Below are positions 10,968-22,589 of a stretch of 64,000 nt of DNA, in pieces. Where the stretch lies: assembly GCA_963555705.1 (NCBI GenBank), contig OY743190.1, forward strand, positions 13,119,501 through 13,183,500. The letters run 5' to 3'. Numbering within the stretch: position 1 is the stretch's first letter; each line of letters starts with the position of its first letter. Position numbers and translations under genes: made by a program. Source of the stretch: Ligustrum vulgare. Its lineage: Eukaryota; Streptophyta; Magnoliopsida; Lamiales; Oleaceae. The notes under the pieces were generated by a model. The model was not told the DNA's origin. It saw only the letters and a program-made list of their open reading frames with translations, and did no database searches.

Positions 10968-12335
10968 TGAAAGAAATATGAAAATTTGGGGACTAAATTG
11001 CTCAAGATTAAAAGATGAAGGACTTAATGGCAATAACGGAAGGGACTAAACTGCAAAATCACCCTCCAGTTGAGCCACGCGAACGCGTGGCTCGAACCGA
11101 GTCGCGAACGCGACTCAGACCTCAAAACGGACCCGAGGCCAAGATTGGCCTCGGATTTGCACTGCGCGACTTTAAAATTAAAAAAAGAAAAAGAAAAAAA
11201 CTGTCCGGGCTGGACCGGGTCAACCCGATCGACCCGGTTCGGCCCAGAATGTTGAAATACGCGGATCTTGATGAATTTTAGGGTTTTTGAGCCATTTTGA
11301 GGTTGTTTAAATATAAAAAAATCCTCATTTTTGGCTTATCAAGTAAGTCTTGCCCCCTTTTTTCAATTTTTCTTAACATTTACTTTTTTAATGCAATTTT
11401 CAAGTAATGTTTTTATGATTTAATAATGTTTTCTTATATTTAAATATTTTGTTGTTGTTTAAACTTTTGATTATTGTTATTTTCTCACATTTTCATCAAG
11501 AATGTCATTTACTTCTTGTGAATTTAATGTTTTGTGCTTGAGTTGTTGAAGACATTAATGGTTGATGGAAGAACTTGGTTTGAAGTGAAGAAATCTTAGG
11601 TTTTCACTTCAAGAACTTTACAAAAAGTGGGAGTTTTCTTTATTCTCTTGTTTTTAATCTTTATTTTGAGTATTATTTATATGTTTATATTATTTGTTAA
11701 ATGTTATTTTTAGTTTATTTTGGGTTAATATTATTGTGTTGGAATTTTTAATTAAGTATAAGGTTATTTAAGCATAGTAGGTTGTTTTTGGATTGTGGGT
11801 GTTTATTTTATGTATTTATGATTATGAATGTTTTTTTATGTTTTTGTAACTTTTAAATATTTGTTATTATGTTAGGTTATTATTGGAATTCACTATACAT
11901 GTTAGGTTAAATTTAGAATTTCTCATGTAATTTGGTTAATTGATTAACTACGACTAATTGATGTTTGAAAGGAGAGACTAGTGTAGTATTAATAACTAAA
12001 TTTACCTTGTCTTATGTTTTCTAGCTTATTTTAATCACCAAGTTCTAGTTGACATTAATTTACTTTGGATAATTAGTTTTAATTCTAACTTTTATATTTT
12101 GTTACTCATTTGCTTTAGTTAACTAGTTTTCATAATGTCATATTTCATATTTATGTCACTTAGTTAGTAATTCATCACCAAACTAAAATTTTATGTTACT
12201 TGACTTTTCTTTTAAAATGAAATCAACAAGTTTAGTTACAAATTAACCAATCCTCGTGGGTACGATATCCTGGAATTTTCGAGTTTACTACTTGAACACG
12301 AACCATGTACTTGCGGTATACGATTTTAGCGAACA
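10968..12335 (+). repeat. Athila-type LTR remnant, sense on plus strand
   Basis: The right end (CTTGCGGTATACGATTTTAG, then CGAACA) matches the ending of the Athila LTRs elsewhere in the window (the 20262 LTR read on the minus strand, ending ...GCGAACA). It has the same middle features: a GGGACTAAA module, paired GC palindromes at 11072-11116, and a GGACCGGGTC/GACCCGG module. About 250 bp at the 5' end seem to be missing relative to the 20262-21835 LTR, and the left boundary is uncertain. No internal sequence follows, so it is a solo or truncated LTR. Tat-1 may have inserted into it. Confidence 0.7.
11072..11116. repeat. Paired GC palindromes in Athila-type LTR
   Basis: Two short perfect inverted repeats. 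The first is GAGCCACGCG-AA-CGCGTGGCTC (11072-11093, 10-bp arms). The second is GAGTCGCG-AA-CGCGACTC (11099-11116, 8-bp arms). Equivalent pairs with different arm sequences occur in the other Athila LTRs of the window. Confidence 0.85.
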
Positions 12336-12559
12336 CTTTTAATTTTCCGTCATCCCTTATTTTGTCTTTTACTTTTTATTGCTTTTTTTGTTTAGTCAAT
12401 TTTGAGGGTACAAAAGAAATCATGATAACAATCTTGATATGGATGTAAAGTTCTTACATAATGCTTTACTACATTATTTTCAAATTACAAGTCATTAATC
12501 ATAGAAAATGTTATAACTGTTTAAAATGTTCAATTAACAACGTATTTTAATTTTTTACA
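12336..12559. other. Unassigned AT-rich spacer
   Basis: About 220 bases of AT-rich sequence between the Athila LTR remnant and the duplicated segment. No coding frame, terminal repeat or other signal is seen. Confidence 0.5.
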
Positions 12560-12920
12560 AGTCAATTTTCGTCTTATTATCGACATATACATTCTAGGCA
12601 AAACTAAGTTTTAATGTAATACTTAGAAAAGCTCATAAAAACTACAAACTTGTTTTTGTTAAAAATATATAACGATAATCAAAATAAGACGATTGTACAT
12701 CCAAAAATGATCACTCACTTTTTAAAATCCATGTGGGAATCGATTCTCAAAAATCTATTTTTCGATTTTCCGTTTATATGTTAACTTTCAATATTTAAAA
12801 TAATGCATACTTTAGATAACACATGAGTTCTTCATATACTACTCTAATAACTCTCAAAATCAACAAATTAGTCTTTAAAATTATATAACAGTTGGAGAAT
12901 TATAATTTAACAAAATATTA
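12560..12920. repeat. Duplicated segment B, first copy (interrupted)
   Basis: About 360 bp closely matching 21939-22297. In that copy it runs directly into the segment found here only after the Athila element (21836-21931). So 12560-12920 plus 21836-21931 is one arm of a tandem duplication, split by mobile elements at ATTA. Confidence 0.85.
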
Positions 12921-13425
12921 GGTAGCGTTCTGTTTGTATTTTATTTTGTATTTTCATTTTCGAAAATGTTTTGTGTTTTGTGTTTTCATTTTTGTTTTCA
13001 AATTTGCTGAAAACGCGTTTGGTTTGTCATTTCTGAAAACTGTTTTTGAAAATGAAAAGCTGGAAAACACGTTCTGTTTGAAATTTTGTAGAACACTATT
13101 TAAACTATTTTTAATTAATTTGCTTGCAGAATACTACTAACTCCAACTTAAATTTCATTTCACAATACACTAAAAATATGGTTACATGCAACACACTAAT
13201 GTGAGCATTAAGAGTCTATATTAACACAACTTGGTCAGGTTCGGGACTTGAGAAAGCTCTACTTCTATTAAAATTCAGAAAATGCAAGTTCTTTCAAAAC
13301 CACTAGAGTCCATTTATCATTGCATTTTTTGAAATATAACAACAAGAATTCTCATTTAATTTTTTTTTGTAATGTTGATATTGAATTCAATAAAACTTTA
13401 TTTAAACTAAGTTCCAAGTTAGGAT

Positions 13426-13458
<33 letters not shown>

Positions 13459-13635
13459 TTATTTAGGCTTAGTTCCAAGCTAGGATATTTCTAAAAAAAA
13501 TAATAAAAAAATAAAAAAAATAAAAACTTTATATTAAGCTTAGTTCTAAGTTAAGATAATTCTATTAAAAAAAAAAAAAATTCCCAAAACGCGTTTTCCG
13601 CGTTTTGGACATTTTTTGTCGAAATACACACAAAA
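12921..13635. mobile_element. PIF/Harbinger-like MITE, left part only
   Basis: Matches the left 700 bases of the complete copies at 23500-24312 and 33775-34637, beginning GGTAGCGTT just after TTA. It breaks off at 13635, where the Athila LTR starts mid-sequence. It contains the same A-tract minisatellite as its relatives (13390-13575). No transposase is encoded. Confidence 0.8.
13390..13575. repeat. Minisatellite inside PIF MITE, about 55-60-bp units
   Basis: Three imperfect units of the form CTTAGTTCCAAGTTAGGATA followed by ATTCT and an A-tract of varying length. The same array occurs at 23965-24120 and 34250-34415. Confidence 0.8.
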
Positions 13636-15127
13636 CGGTTTATCGATCCCACAAGGATTGTCTATTTTAACTACACTCTAGTATAATTAATTTTAACAAG
13701 AAACACACACAATAAAGATTTGTTTGGGAATGTTCTCGTACTAGAATAAAAATTGCAATTGTAAATAAATAACTAGAAAAATGATGATGAATAGATAATA
13801 AAGGAGTGTTGGGATTCTTGATTCCACTTGACCATTACCTAATTGAATTATCACAAGCACATAGAAATGCAATTCATTAATCATGTTAGACCCGATTTTC
13901 CAAGCTTAGTCAATTACCTCTCTCGAGTGAAATCAACCATAATTAGTGGCATTAACCTACTATATCTCTATGTCGATTAAAAACACACCAATTGCATTAA
14001 ACCTATGTGAAAATAGCTCAATGGGTCATCTAAGGTTTTAGGTATATCTCTATCCTAAACAAGAACCTAGAGCAAATATTGTATTGATCTAGAATACACA
14101 ACAATTTCTCAATAATTACACATCCCATGAAACCTAAGCATAAATATGACCACAATAAATGCTAGTCAATAAATAAAACAATAAATGCACAAGATAATAA
14201 AAAGCTTAAATTCTTAATACAAGCATTAAAATCACTTAAGCTAGGTCAAGCTTCATCAATAACCCCAACACAAAATAGTTTAGCCCATAGTGAAATAACA
14301 ATAAAATTCAAGAATTAAATACATCATTTCGACTATGAAGTAAAGTAAATAGAGAAATATGAAGATTAAGCAAAAACACTTCCCTTCACCAATGATTTTT
14401 GCTTCAAAATATCACTATTCTTCCACGAAAATGTTGGTATTTCTCCCCAAAATCAATATTCATCAACAAACTATACAACTTACAAGAGAAATTACAAGAT
14501 AAAAAGAGATAAAAAAAAGAGAAAGGGAGAGCTAGGGTTTTCTTAACTTGAAAAGAGGAAGGATTCCTTCAAAATTTTCCCAAAACCACCTCAAAACCCC
14601 CCAAAAATCGCTAGATCCGCGTATAATAGCATTTGGGCCGAACCGGGTCGCACCGGGTCGGCCCAGATTATCGCCCAATATTTTGACCACGCGATCGCGT
14701 GGTTGACTGCCTCGTGATCGCGTGGTTCATCTGGCAGATCCGTCTTTCAATGATCAACAATTGGGTCCTCCAACTTTCAGTGTAGATCAACTTGATCCCC
14801 AAAGTTTCTGATCTCTTTCAGTTGAGCCCTTTCAAAAGTGCATTTGAATCCGTCAACTTTAAAAACTTGCAATTTAGTCCTTTGATCAATTGTACATGCG
14901 ATCCACCACTTTTCGGGAGTGACAATTTGGTCCCCAAACTTTGACTCTTTTCTCCTCAATTTCTTCGATTATTCATTCATTTAGCTCCTTTCTCGTGCTT
15001 TCTCTATGAAGTTGATTGTTGAGTCTATTTAACCACAAAATATGCACAATTAAATAGATATTTGTCCAAATTACTCAAAAAGTGCCACCAAAAATATATG
15101 AAATGTGCATGTAAAATGCACTCAACA
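13636..15127 (-). repeat. Athila 3' LTR, missing its last 64 bp
   Basis: Nearly identical to 20326-21835 over its whole length, with scattered substitutions and a small indel near 14950. The 64 bases corresponding to 20262-20325 are absent. It contains the 18-bp palindrome at 14686-14703. Confidence 0.93.
14686..14703. repeat. 18-bp perfect palindrome in Athila 3' LTR
   Basis: ACCACGCGATCGCGTGGT equals its own reverse complement. A degenerate second copy, CTCGTGATCGCGTGG, follows within 15 bases. The same pair is in the 5' LTR (21377-21394). Confidence 0.9.
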
Positions 15128-15141
15128 AATACCCCCAAACT
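15128..15141 (-). other. Athila polypurine tract
   Basis: On the minus strand it reads GTTTGGGGGTATT, immediately before the 3' LTR start TGTTGAGTGC. It is the expected plus-strand primer. Confidence 0.8.
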
Positions 15142-15384
15142 TGAACTCTTGCTCGTCCCGAGCAAGAATATTTACATGCATCTACAAAAAGTGACAACAT
15201 GATCAACAATGCTAGATACTTGCAATCTTCCATAAGTGTGAAATTGCATAATTAATTCACAAATTATGTTCCCAAATAATGCTACAAAAATGAGTTTGGC
15301 TTATCCGATGTTCGATCGGTGCGTGTGTGCATAGCCACTGTCAATCGTCAATGAGATTCAATAATGTTGATGAGTAAAGAGGTT
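15142..15384. other. Athila 3' internal remnant
   Basis: About 240 bases between the polypurine tract and the truncated integrase. The env-like or spacer region expected here in Athila elements has been deleted, and the integrase reading frame ends abruptly at about 15385-15395. Confidence 0.6.
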
Positions 15385-16062
15385 TCAAGTCAAAACTATC
15401 CCACCAATAGCTCGAGGGGTGCCATAGCGAGTAAAAATATTTTTCTTTAAAAAATTCACCACCACTCGAGCATCATTTGTGGGGAGTGCCACCGCTTCTA
15501 CCCACTTGGACACATAGTCTACCGCAACTAAAATGTATTGATTAGAAAAGGAATATGGAAAAGGTCCCATGAAATCAATACCCCAAACATCAAATATCTC
15601 CACTTCTAAAATAGAATTCAAGAGCATTTCATTTCGGTTAGAGATATTACCCAAGCGTTGGCATCGGTCACATTTGGACACAAGTGTGTGAGCATCCTTG
15701 AACAAAGTGGACCAATAAAATCCCGACTGAAGAACCTTTGATGTAGTTTTCACGGCACCAAAATGGCCTCCATAAGGCGATGAGTGACATTGCTCAAGAA
15801 TCTTCTCCATCTCCTCCTCGAGCACACACCTTCTCATGATTTGATCCGGACCCCTTTTGAACAACAACGGGTCATCCCAAAAATAGTGCTTGATATCCGC
15901 AAAGAACTTCTTCCTTTGTTGATAAGAGCGGTCCGGGGGAGTGATGCCACTTGCAAGAAAATTCACTTGGTCCGCATACCATGGCACACTAGCAGCTTGT
16001 AGAAGATCCATGATTTGGAAAATTTGCTCATCCGAGAATACCTCACTTATCTCTTCATCCAA
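15385..16062 (-). pseudogene. Athila integrase, C-terminally truncated
   Basis: Contains the HHCC zinc-binding domain ([17 protein letters not shown] ... CDRCQR) and the start of the catalytic core with the first Asp in [10 protein letters not shown]. The frame stops just after YGTPRAI, exactly where the second catalytic Asp region should begin. The remaining core, with the second Asp and the Glu, is missing, so it cannot integrate DNA. It is one frame away from the RT/RNase H stretch at 16047-17507. Confidence 0.88.
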
Positions 16063-17507
16063 AAATTCCTCGTTTTCTCAAGTCTAGATAAGTGATCGGC
16101 TACAAGATTCTCCGTCCCCTTCTTGTCACGAATCTCCAAATCAAACTCTTGGAGGAGAAGAACCCATCTAATTAATCGCAGCTTGGCATCCTTCTTTGCC
16201 AACAAATACTTGAGGGCCGAGTGGTCGGTATACACAATCACCTTGGAGCCAATAAGATATGACAGAAACTTATCAAAGGCAAAGACCACCGCTAGCATTT
16301 CCTTCTTAGTAGTAGCATAATTCAATTGAGCATCGGTCAATGTTCTACTAGCATAGTAGATGACATGCAAGATTTTGTCCTTCCTTTGGCCTAACACCGC
16401 CCCCACGGCATAATCACTTGCATCACACATGAGTTCAAAAGGTAAACTCCAATCCGGAGCCATAATAATAGGTGCAGTGATAAGTTTCTCTTTAAGAGTG
16501 TTAAAAGCTTGAAGAAACTCTTTAGAGAAATCAAATGTTGCACTCTTCTCAAGTAATGAAGACAGTGGCTTTGTGATTTTTGAGAAATCTTTGATAAACC
16601 TCCTATAAAATCCTGCATGCCCCAAGAAGTTTCTTATACCCTTTACCGAGGTTGGGGGAGGTAAGTTTTTGATAACTTGAGTTTTTGCCTTATCAACCTC
16701 AATCCCCTCACTTGAAATCCGGTGCTCAAGAACTATCCCCTCACGAACCATGAAATGACATTTTTCCCAATTTAAAACCAAATTGGTATCCTCACATCTT
16801 TTTAGCACCATTCTCAAATTATTCAAACAATCATCAAATGAAGTACCAAAAACTGAGAAGTCATCTATAAACACCTCAATAAATTTCTCCACCATGTCAG
16901 AGAAAATAACCATCATGCACCGTTGAAAAGTGGCGGGGGCATTGCAAAGACCGAAGGGCATCCTCCTATATGCAAAAGTTCCATATGGGCATGTGAATGT
17001 TGTCTTTTCTTGATCCTCTGGGGCTATAGGAATTTGATTATAGCCCGAATACTCATCTAGAAAGCAACAATGAGAGTGACCCGCCAATCGCTCAAGCATT
17101 TGATCGATGAATGGAAGGGGAAAATGATCCTTCCTAGTAGCATTGTTGAGCTTGCGATAATCAATGCAAACTCTCCACCCCGTCATTGGCCTCGTTGGAA
17201 TACGCTCATTATTCTCATTCTCCACCACCGTTACACCTCCTTTCTTCGGCACTACTTGCACCGGGCTCACCCATGCACTATCCGAGATTGGATAGATAAT
17301 ATCCGCATCAAGCCATTTCACCACTTCCTTCATGTTAGGATTTAACCGACGTTGATGCTCCACTGAAGGTTTGAAATCATCTTCCATAAGAATTTTATGC
17401 ATGCATAACGAAGGGCAAATACCTCGAATATCCGAGATGGTCCATCCAATAGCCTCCTTGTGCTCCCTCAATACCCGAAGCAATTTATCTTCTTCCACCT
17501 TATTCAA
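16047..17507 (-). pseudogene. Athila reverse transcriptase and RNase H
   Basis: 486 codons covering RT (primer-grip region near 17050-17250, catalytic F-I-D-D in [11 protein letters not shown] near 16860) and gypsy-type RNase H ([13 protein letters not shown] near 16420, then [10 protein letters not shown] and VADHLSRLE near 16090). The Ile in the FIDD box and the DFSVFG context are usual for Athila. It is separated from the upstream protease frame by a one-base shift near 17535 and from integrase by another near 16060. It copies RNA into DNA in family members. Here it is not continuous with gag. Confidence 0.92.
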
Positions 17508-18796
17508 TAAATTAGAAATAATGACCAGAAGGGTAGAAGATTCCCCAAGTAAGCATACCTCAAATGAGAAGGAAGAGGCTTTTGCTCGAGGGTAGGTGCC
17601 TTCTCGAGAGATGGTAGGGGTGGTGAAGAACTCTTTTTCAACTCCTCAAAGTAGGGGGCCCTCTTGTGTTGATATTGTAGTGATGCCTCCAAATAATGAG
17701 TCATTTGTTCAACTTCATGATCATCATCCTCAATAGTCAAGGAGTGGGCAATGCAAGACTCCAATGGATCCTTAGAAATCCCACGGTTGAAGGAGTTTAC
17801 CACAAGATGATCAATTACATCCACCCGAAAGCATGAATTTGACTCCGAAGGATATTTAATGGCCTTCAACACATTGAAGGTGACTTGCTCATCTTGCACC
17901 CTCAAAATCAATTGCCCTTCTTGCACATCAATAAGTGCTCTCCCGGTTGCTAGAAATGGCCTTCCCAATATGATTGGAATGTCATGATCTTCCTCCATGT
18001 CTAGAATAATGAAATCCGCCGAAAAGATGAATTTATCCACCTTCACAAGAACATCCTCAATGATCCCCCGAGGATATTTGATGGACCTATCCACCAATTG
18101 TAGAGACACGGTGGTTGCTTTAGCTTCTCCCAATTCCAATTTCCTGAAAATGGACAAAGACATCAAATTAATGCTAGCACCAAGATCACATAAAGCTTTA
18201 CTAAAATTAACATCACCAATAGTGCATGAAATAGTAAAACTCCCTGGATCTTTAATTTTTGGAGGAAGCTTGTTTTGAATGATGGCACTACATTCCTCAG
18301 TTAGCATCACCGTCTCATGCTCTTCAAGCCTCCTTTTGTTGGATAGAATATCCTTCATGAACTTGGCATAGCTTGGCATTTGAGCTAATGCATCGACGAA
18401 AGGAATGTTGATGTGTAGCTTCTTGAACAATTCCAAAAATTTTCCAAATTGACTGTCGAGCTTTTGCTTTTGCAACCTTTGAGGAAAGGGAATATGAGGC
18501 ACATAAGCCTTGATCGGTGTTGGTGCCTTTGATGTGGATGCTTTCGGCTCACTTTCCTTCGGCACTTCAACAATTTTTTCGGATGCTTGACTAGGCTCAT
18601 TTTCTTCAATGGGAGCCTTGTTTGATTGAGTTGTTGGTTGTGGGGCCGTGATCTCGGGCAATTGCACCCCGCTCCTTGTTGTAATAGCTTGAACATTCTC
18701 CCTAGGATTTGTCTCGATGTTGCTAGGCAAAGCTCCTTGTTGCCTTTCCGAGAGAAGTTTAGCTATTTGGCCCACTTGCTTCTCCAAGTTTTTCAA
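17504..18796 (-). pseudogene. Athila gag C-terminus and aspartic protease
   Basis: Same frame as the gag stretch upstream, after one TAA near 18820. A coiled, Gln/Ser/Pro-rich linker leads to a retropepsin domain with the active-site motif LCDLGASINLMS near 18170 and the flap/ILGRPFLATGRALID segment near 17950. The protease would process the polyprotein. The frame is lost near 17535, before RT. Confidence 0.88.
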
Positions 18797-18820
18797 AGAG
18801 ACATCATTGCGTTCTTGATA

Positions 18821-19987
18821 TTACAATTGATGATTTGCTAGCTTGGTGATAGCCTCTTCCCATCCCTCTTTATTCTCTTGTGGCTTTGGATTCAACACAT
18901 TGTGATTGTTGCCATAAGATAGATTAGGATGATTTCTCCAACCGGGATTGTATGTGGGAGCATATGGATTGAACCCTTGGCGTTGAAAATTTTGAGCATA
19001 AGCAACTTGCTCGGTAGATGAAGAACTACTTGCCACCAATGGACACATAGAACTTTGATGATTAGCTCCACATATATCACATACCGGACCGGTTTGAACC
19101 ATATTAACGGGCCGGGAGGTTGAAGTAGATAACCCTTCCACTTTCTTGGCTAAGGAATCAATCTTTGACAAGACAAGTGCATAATCATCACCCCCTCGTG
19201 CACCACTAGAACTCCTTGGTGCACTTCTATCCGGCCACATTGCACTTTGTTCACTCATGATCTCAAACAAATCATAAGCCTCCCGAATGCTCTTTGTCTT
19301 GATGGACCCATTAGAGGATGAATCCACATTTGAACGGCAAGGAGGAGTTAACCCGGCATAGAAGTGGTTGACTTGTTGCCCCAATGTAATCCCATGATTT
19401 GGGCACTTCCTAAGCATATCTTTGAATCTCTTCCAAGCTTCATGAAAGCTCTCCATCTCGAATTGTTGAAATGTAGTAATATCATGCTTGAGTTTAGCAA
19501 CTCTAGATGGTGGGAAAAATTTTGTAGTGAACCTTTGGACAAACTCCACCCAAGTTGTGATGCTCCCTGGAGGCAAAGTGTCAAGCCATTCTCTTGCTTT
19601 ATCTTTCAATGTATGTACAAATAACCTCATCCGGATTGCCTCCACATTCACACCCTCATAGTTGAAGTTGCTACAAATCTCTAGGAACTGTTCCACATGG
19701 GCATGTGGATTTTCATCGGTCCTCCCAAAGAATGAGATGGTGTTGGAGAATAAATTGATGACATTCGGCCGAAGTTGGAAATTTGGATGATTGTAGGAGG
19801 GATAGACAATGCTTGATTGATTCTCGACAATAGGAGGGTTCATGAAATCTCCGAAAAGCATGTTTTCTTCATTAACAATAGGCTCTTGAGCTCTAGCCGC
19901 TTGAGGAACAAAACCGGGTGGGATTCCACCCCTTGGAGGAATTGCAGCTGGAGCATCAAGCTCGATGTTAACTCTTTCTCCTTCCAT
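18821..19987 (-). pseudogene. Athila gag
   Basis: 388 codons from an ATG at 19987 to an in-frame TAA. It has the Athila gag domain: HVEQFLEICSNF, then LKDKAREWLDTLPPGSITTW, then RFTTKFFPPSR. A Cys/His cluster (CDICGANHQSSMC) lies near 19050-19090. Gag forms the particle that packages element RNA. It begins about 270 bases after the primer-binding site, as expected for the first ORF of the element. Confidence 0.9.
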
Positions 19988-20237
19988 CCAGTAAGAAGTT
20001 GTCTCCTAGCTTCCCGTTGTTCCCTTAACCTACGTCGAAAAGTCCCCTCGATATCCGGATCTATTTCAACTAGATCAAGACTTCTACTTCGACCTATGCA
20101 CAATTAACAACCTAGAACAACACAAGAAATTAGAAGATTTCTTACATAAAACAAAACAAAAGAAAGTTCGTACAAGAAATAAAAGTAACCAATAGTTAAA
20201 ACTAATATCAACTAAAATGTAATTTAAATAGAAACAA

Positions 20238-20255
20238 TCCCCGGCAACGGCGCCA
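20238..20255 (-). other. Athila primer-binding site, tRNA-Asp type
   Basis: On the minus strand it reads TGGCGCCGTTGCCGGGGA, six bases inside the 5' LTR end. This matches the 3' end of plant tRNA-Asp, the usual minus-strand primer of Athila elements, and fixes the LTR boundary at 20262. Confidence 0.85.
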
Positions 20256-20261
20256 AAAACT

Positions 20262-21835
20262 TGTTCGCTAGAAACACACCGCAAGTGCATGAGTGGCATA
20301 CAAGTAATAGTGGACTAATTGAGTCCGGTTTATCGATCCCACAAGGATTGTCTATTTAAACTACACTCTAGTATAATTAATTTTAACAAGAAACACACAC
20401 AATAAAGATTTGTTTGGGAATGTTCTCGTACTAGAATAAAAATTGCAATTGTAAATAAATAACTAGAAAAATGATGATGAATAGATGATAAATGAGTGTT
20501 GGGATTCTTGATTCCACTTGACCATTACCTAATTGAATTATCACAAGCACATAGAAATGCAATTCATTAATCATGTTAGACCCGATTTTCCAAGCTTAGT
20601 CAATTACCTCTGTCGAGTGAAATCAACCCTAATTAGTGGCATTAACCTACTATATCTCTATGTCGATTAAAAACACACCAATTGCATTAAACCTATGTGA
20701 AAATAGCTCAATGGGTCATCTAGGGTTTTAGGTATATCTCTATCCTAAACAAGAATTTAGAGCAAATATTGTATTGATCTAGAATACACAACAATTTCTC
20801 AATAATTGCACATCCCATGAAACCTAAGTATAAATGTGGCCTCAATAAATGCTAGTCAATAAATACAACAATAAATGCACAAGATAATAAAAAGCTTAAA
20901 TTCTTAATACAAGCATTAAAATCACTTAAGCTAGGTCAAGCTTCATCAATAACCCCAACACAAAATAATTTAGCCCATAGTGAAATAACAATAAAATTTA
21001 AGAATTAAATACATCATTTCGACTATGAAGTAAAGTAAATAGAGAAATATGAAGATTAAGCAAAAACACTTCCCTTCACCAATGATTCTTGCTTCAAAAT
21101 ATCACTATTCTTCCACAATAATGTTGGTATTTCTCCCCAAAATCAATATTCATCAACAAACTATACAACTTACAAGAGAAATTACAAGATAAAAAGAGAT
21201 AAAATAAAAGAGAAAGGGAGAGCTAGGGTTTTCTTGACTTGAAAAGAGGAAGGATTCCTTCAAAATTTTCCCAAAACCACCTCAAAACCTCCCAAAAATT
21301 ACTAGATCCGCGTATAACAGCATTTGGGCCGAACCGGGTCGCACCAGGTTGGCCCAGATTATCGCCCAATATTTTGACCACGCGATCGCGTGGTTGACTG
21401 CCTCGCGATCGCGTGGTTCATCTGACAGCTCTGTCTTTCAATGATCAACAATTGGGTCCTCCAACTTTCAGTGTAGATCAACTTGATCCCCAAAGTTTCT
21501 GATCTCTTTCAGTTGAGCCCTTTCAAAAGTGCATTTGAATCCGTCAACTTTAGAAACATGCAATTTAGTCCTTTGATCAATTGTACATGCGATCCACCAC
21601 TTTTCGGGAGTGACAATTTGGTCCCCAAACTTTGACTCTTTGAAGGATTTGACTCTTTTCTCCTCAATTTCTTCGATTATTCATTCATTTAGCTCCTTTC
21701 TCGTGCTTTCTCTATGAAGTTGATTGTTGAGTCTATTTAACCACAAAATATGCACAATTAAATAGATATTTGTCCAAATTACTCAAAAAGTGCCACAAAA
21801 AATATATGAAATGTGCATGTAAAATGCACTCAACA
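20262..21835 (-). repeat. Athila 5' LTR (complete)
   Basis: 1574 bp, beginning TGTTGAGTGC and ending GCGAACA on the minus strand. It pairs with 13636-15127. It contains a CTAGGGTTTT/polypyrimidine stretch, GGGACTAAA-type modules, the CGGGTC/GGCCCA module and two GC palindromes. The right flank is ATTA. Confidence 0.93.
21377..21416. repeat. Paired GC palindromes in Athila 5' LTR
   Basis: ACCACGCGATCGCGTGGT (21377-21394) is a perfect 18-bp palindrome. The second unit, CTCGCGATCGCGTGG, lies about 10 bases downstream and is also largely self-complementary. Confidence 0.9.
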
Positions 21836-22392
21836 ATTACTTTTAATTATTTATGTGCAATAATATTATTATACATAATAACAGACACTACTTGAGCTAG
21901 ACTAGTAATGTGTCTATGTATAAAATCATTGTATGACGAGTCAATTTTCGTCTTATTATCGACATATACACTCTAGACAAAACTAAGTTTTAATGTATCA
22001 CTTAGAAAGCTCATAAAAACTACAAACTTGTTTTTGTCAAAAATATATAACAATAGTCAAAATAAGATGATGGTACATCTAAGAATGATCACTCACTTTT
22101 TAAAATCCTAGTGGGAATCGATTCTTAAAAATCTATTTTTCGATTTTCTGTTTATGTGTTAACTTTCAATATTTAAAATAATGCATACTTTAGATAAACA
22201 TGAATTTTTAATATACTACTCTAATAACTCTCAAAATCTACAAATTAGTCTTTAAAATTATATAACAATTGGAGAATTATAATTTAACAAAATATTACTT
22301 TTAATTATTTATGTGCAATAATATTATTATTATACATAATTACAGACACTACTTGAGCTAGACTAGTAATGTGTCTATGTATAAAATCATTG
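21836..22392. repeat. Tandem duplication A-B-A, preserving the empty site
   Basis: Segment A (21836-21931) is repeated at 22298-22392, and segment B (12560-12920) is repeated at 21939-22297. At 22290-22305 B runs uninterrupted into A (AAAATATTACTTTTAATT), showing the sequence before the MITE and Athila arrived in the first arm. Confidence 0.88.
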
Positions 22393-22404
22393 GATTAAGA
22401 ACAA

Positions 22405-22570
22405 TGTTCTAAAAAGTGCAAAGCGTGGTGAAGCGTCTATGTCAAACTTCAAGCTTAAGCGTGTCTAAGCGCGAAAAAGCCCAACATTGAGCGAACGAAG
22501 CACGAATCGTGAAGGCCAAGTTTCAAGTTTAAGCGCGCTTAAGCATAAGCGTAAACGAACTTATGAGACC
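22405..22570. mobile_element. Truncated hAT-MITE-like fragment
   Basis: Starts TGTTCTAAAAAGTGC and has repeated AAGCG/CGCTTAAGC words, as in the intact hAT MITE at 25970-26298. The right end is lost at the poly-G tract. Confidence 0.5.
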
Positions 22571-22589
22571 GGGGGGGGGGGGGGGGGGG
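22571..22589. repeat. Poly-G tract of about 19 bases
   Basis: An uninterrupted G homopolymer between a MITE fragment and a 143-bp tandem duplication. The length may be affected by sequencing slippage. Confidence 0.8.

Larger units (their letters stand above)
13636..21835 (-). mobile_element. Athila-lineage Ty3/gypsy retrotransposon, internally deleted
   Basis: The minus-strand element runs from a complete 5' LTR (20262-21835) through the primer-binding site, gag, protease, RT/RNase H and part of integrase to a 3' LTR (13636-15127). At 8.2 kb it is short for Athila because the end of integrase and the usual downstream env-like/spacer region are missing. Reading frames are broken by one stop and two frameshifts. 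The 3' LTR lacks its terminal 64 bp, where it is fused to half a MITE. The right flank after the 5' LTR is ATTA, matching ATTA at 12917-12920 left of the MITE. Confidence 0.92.
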
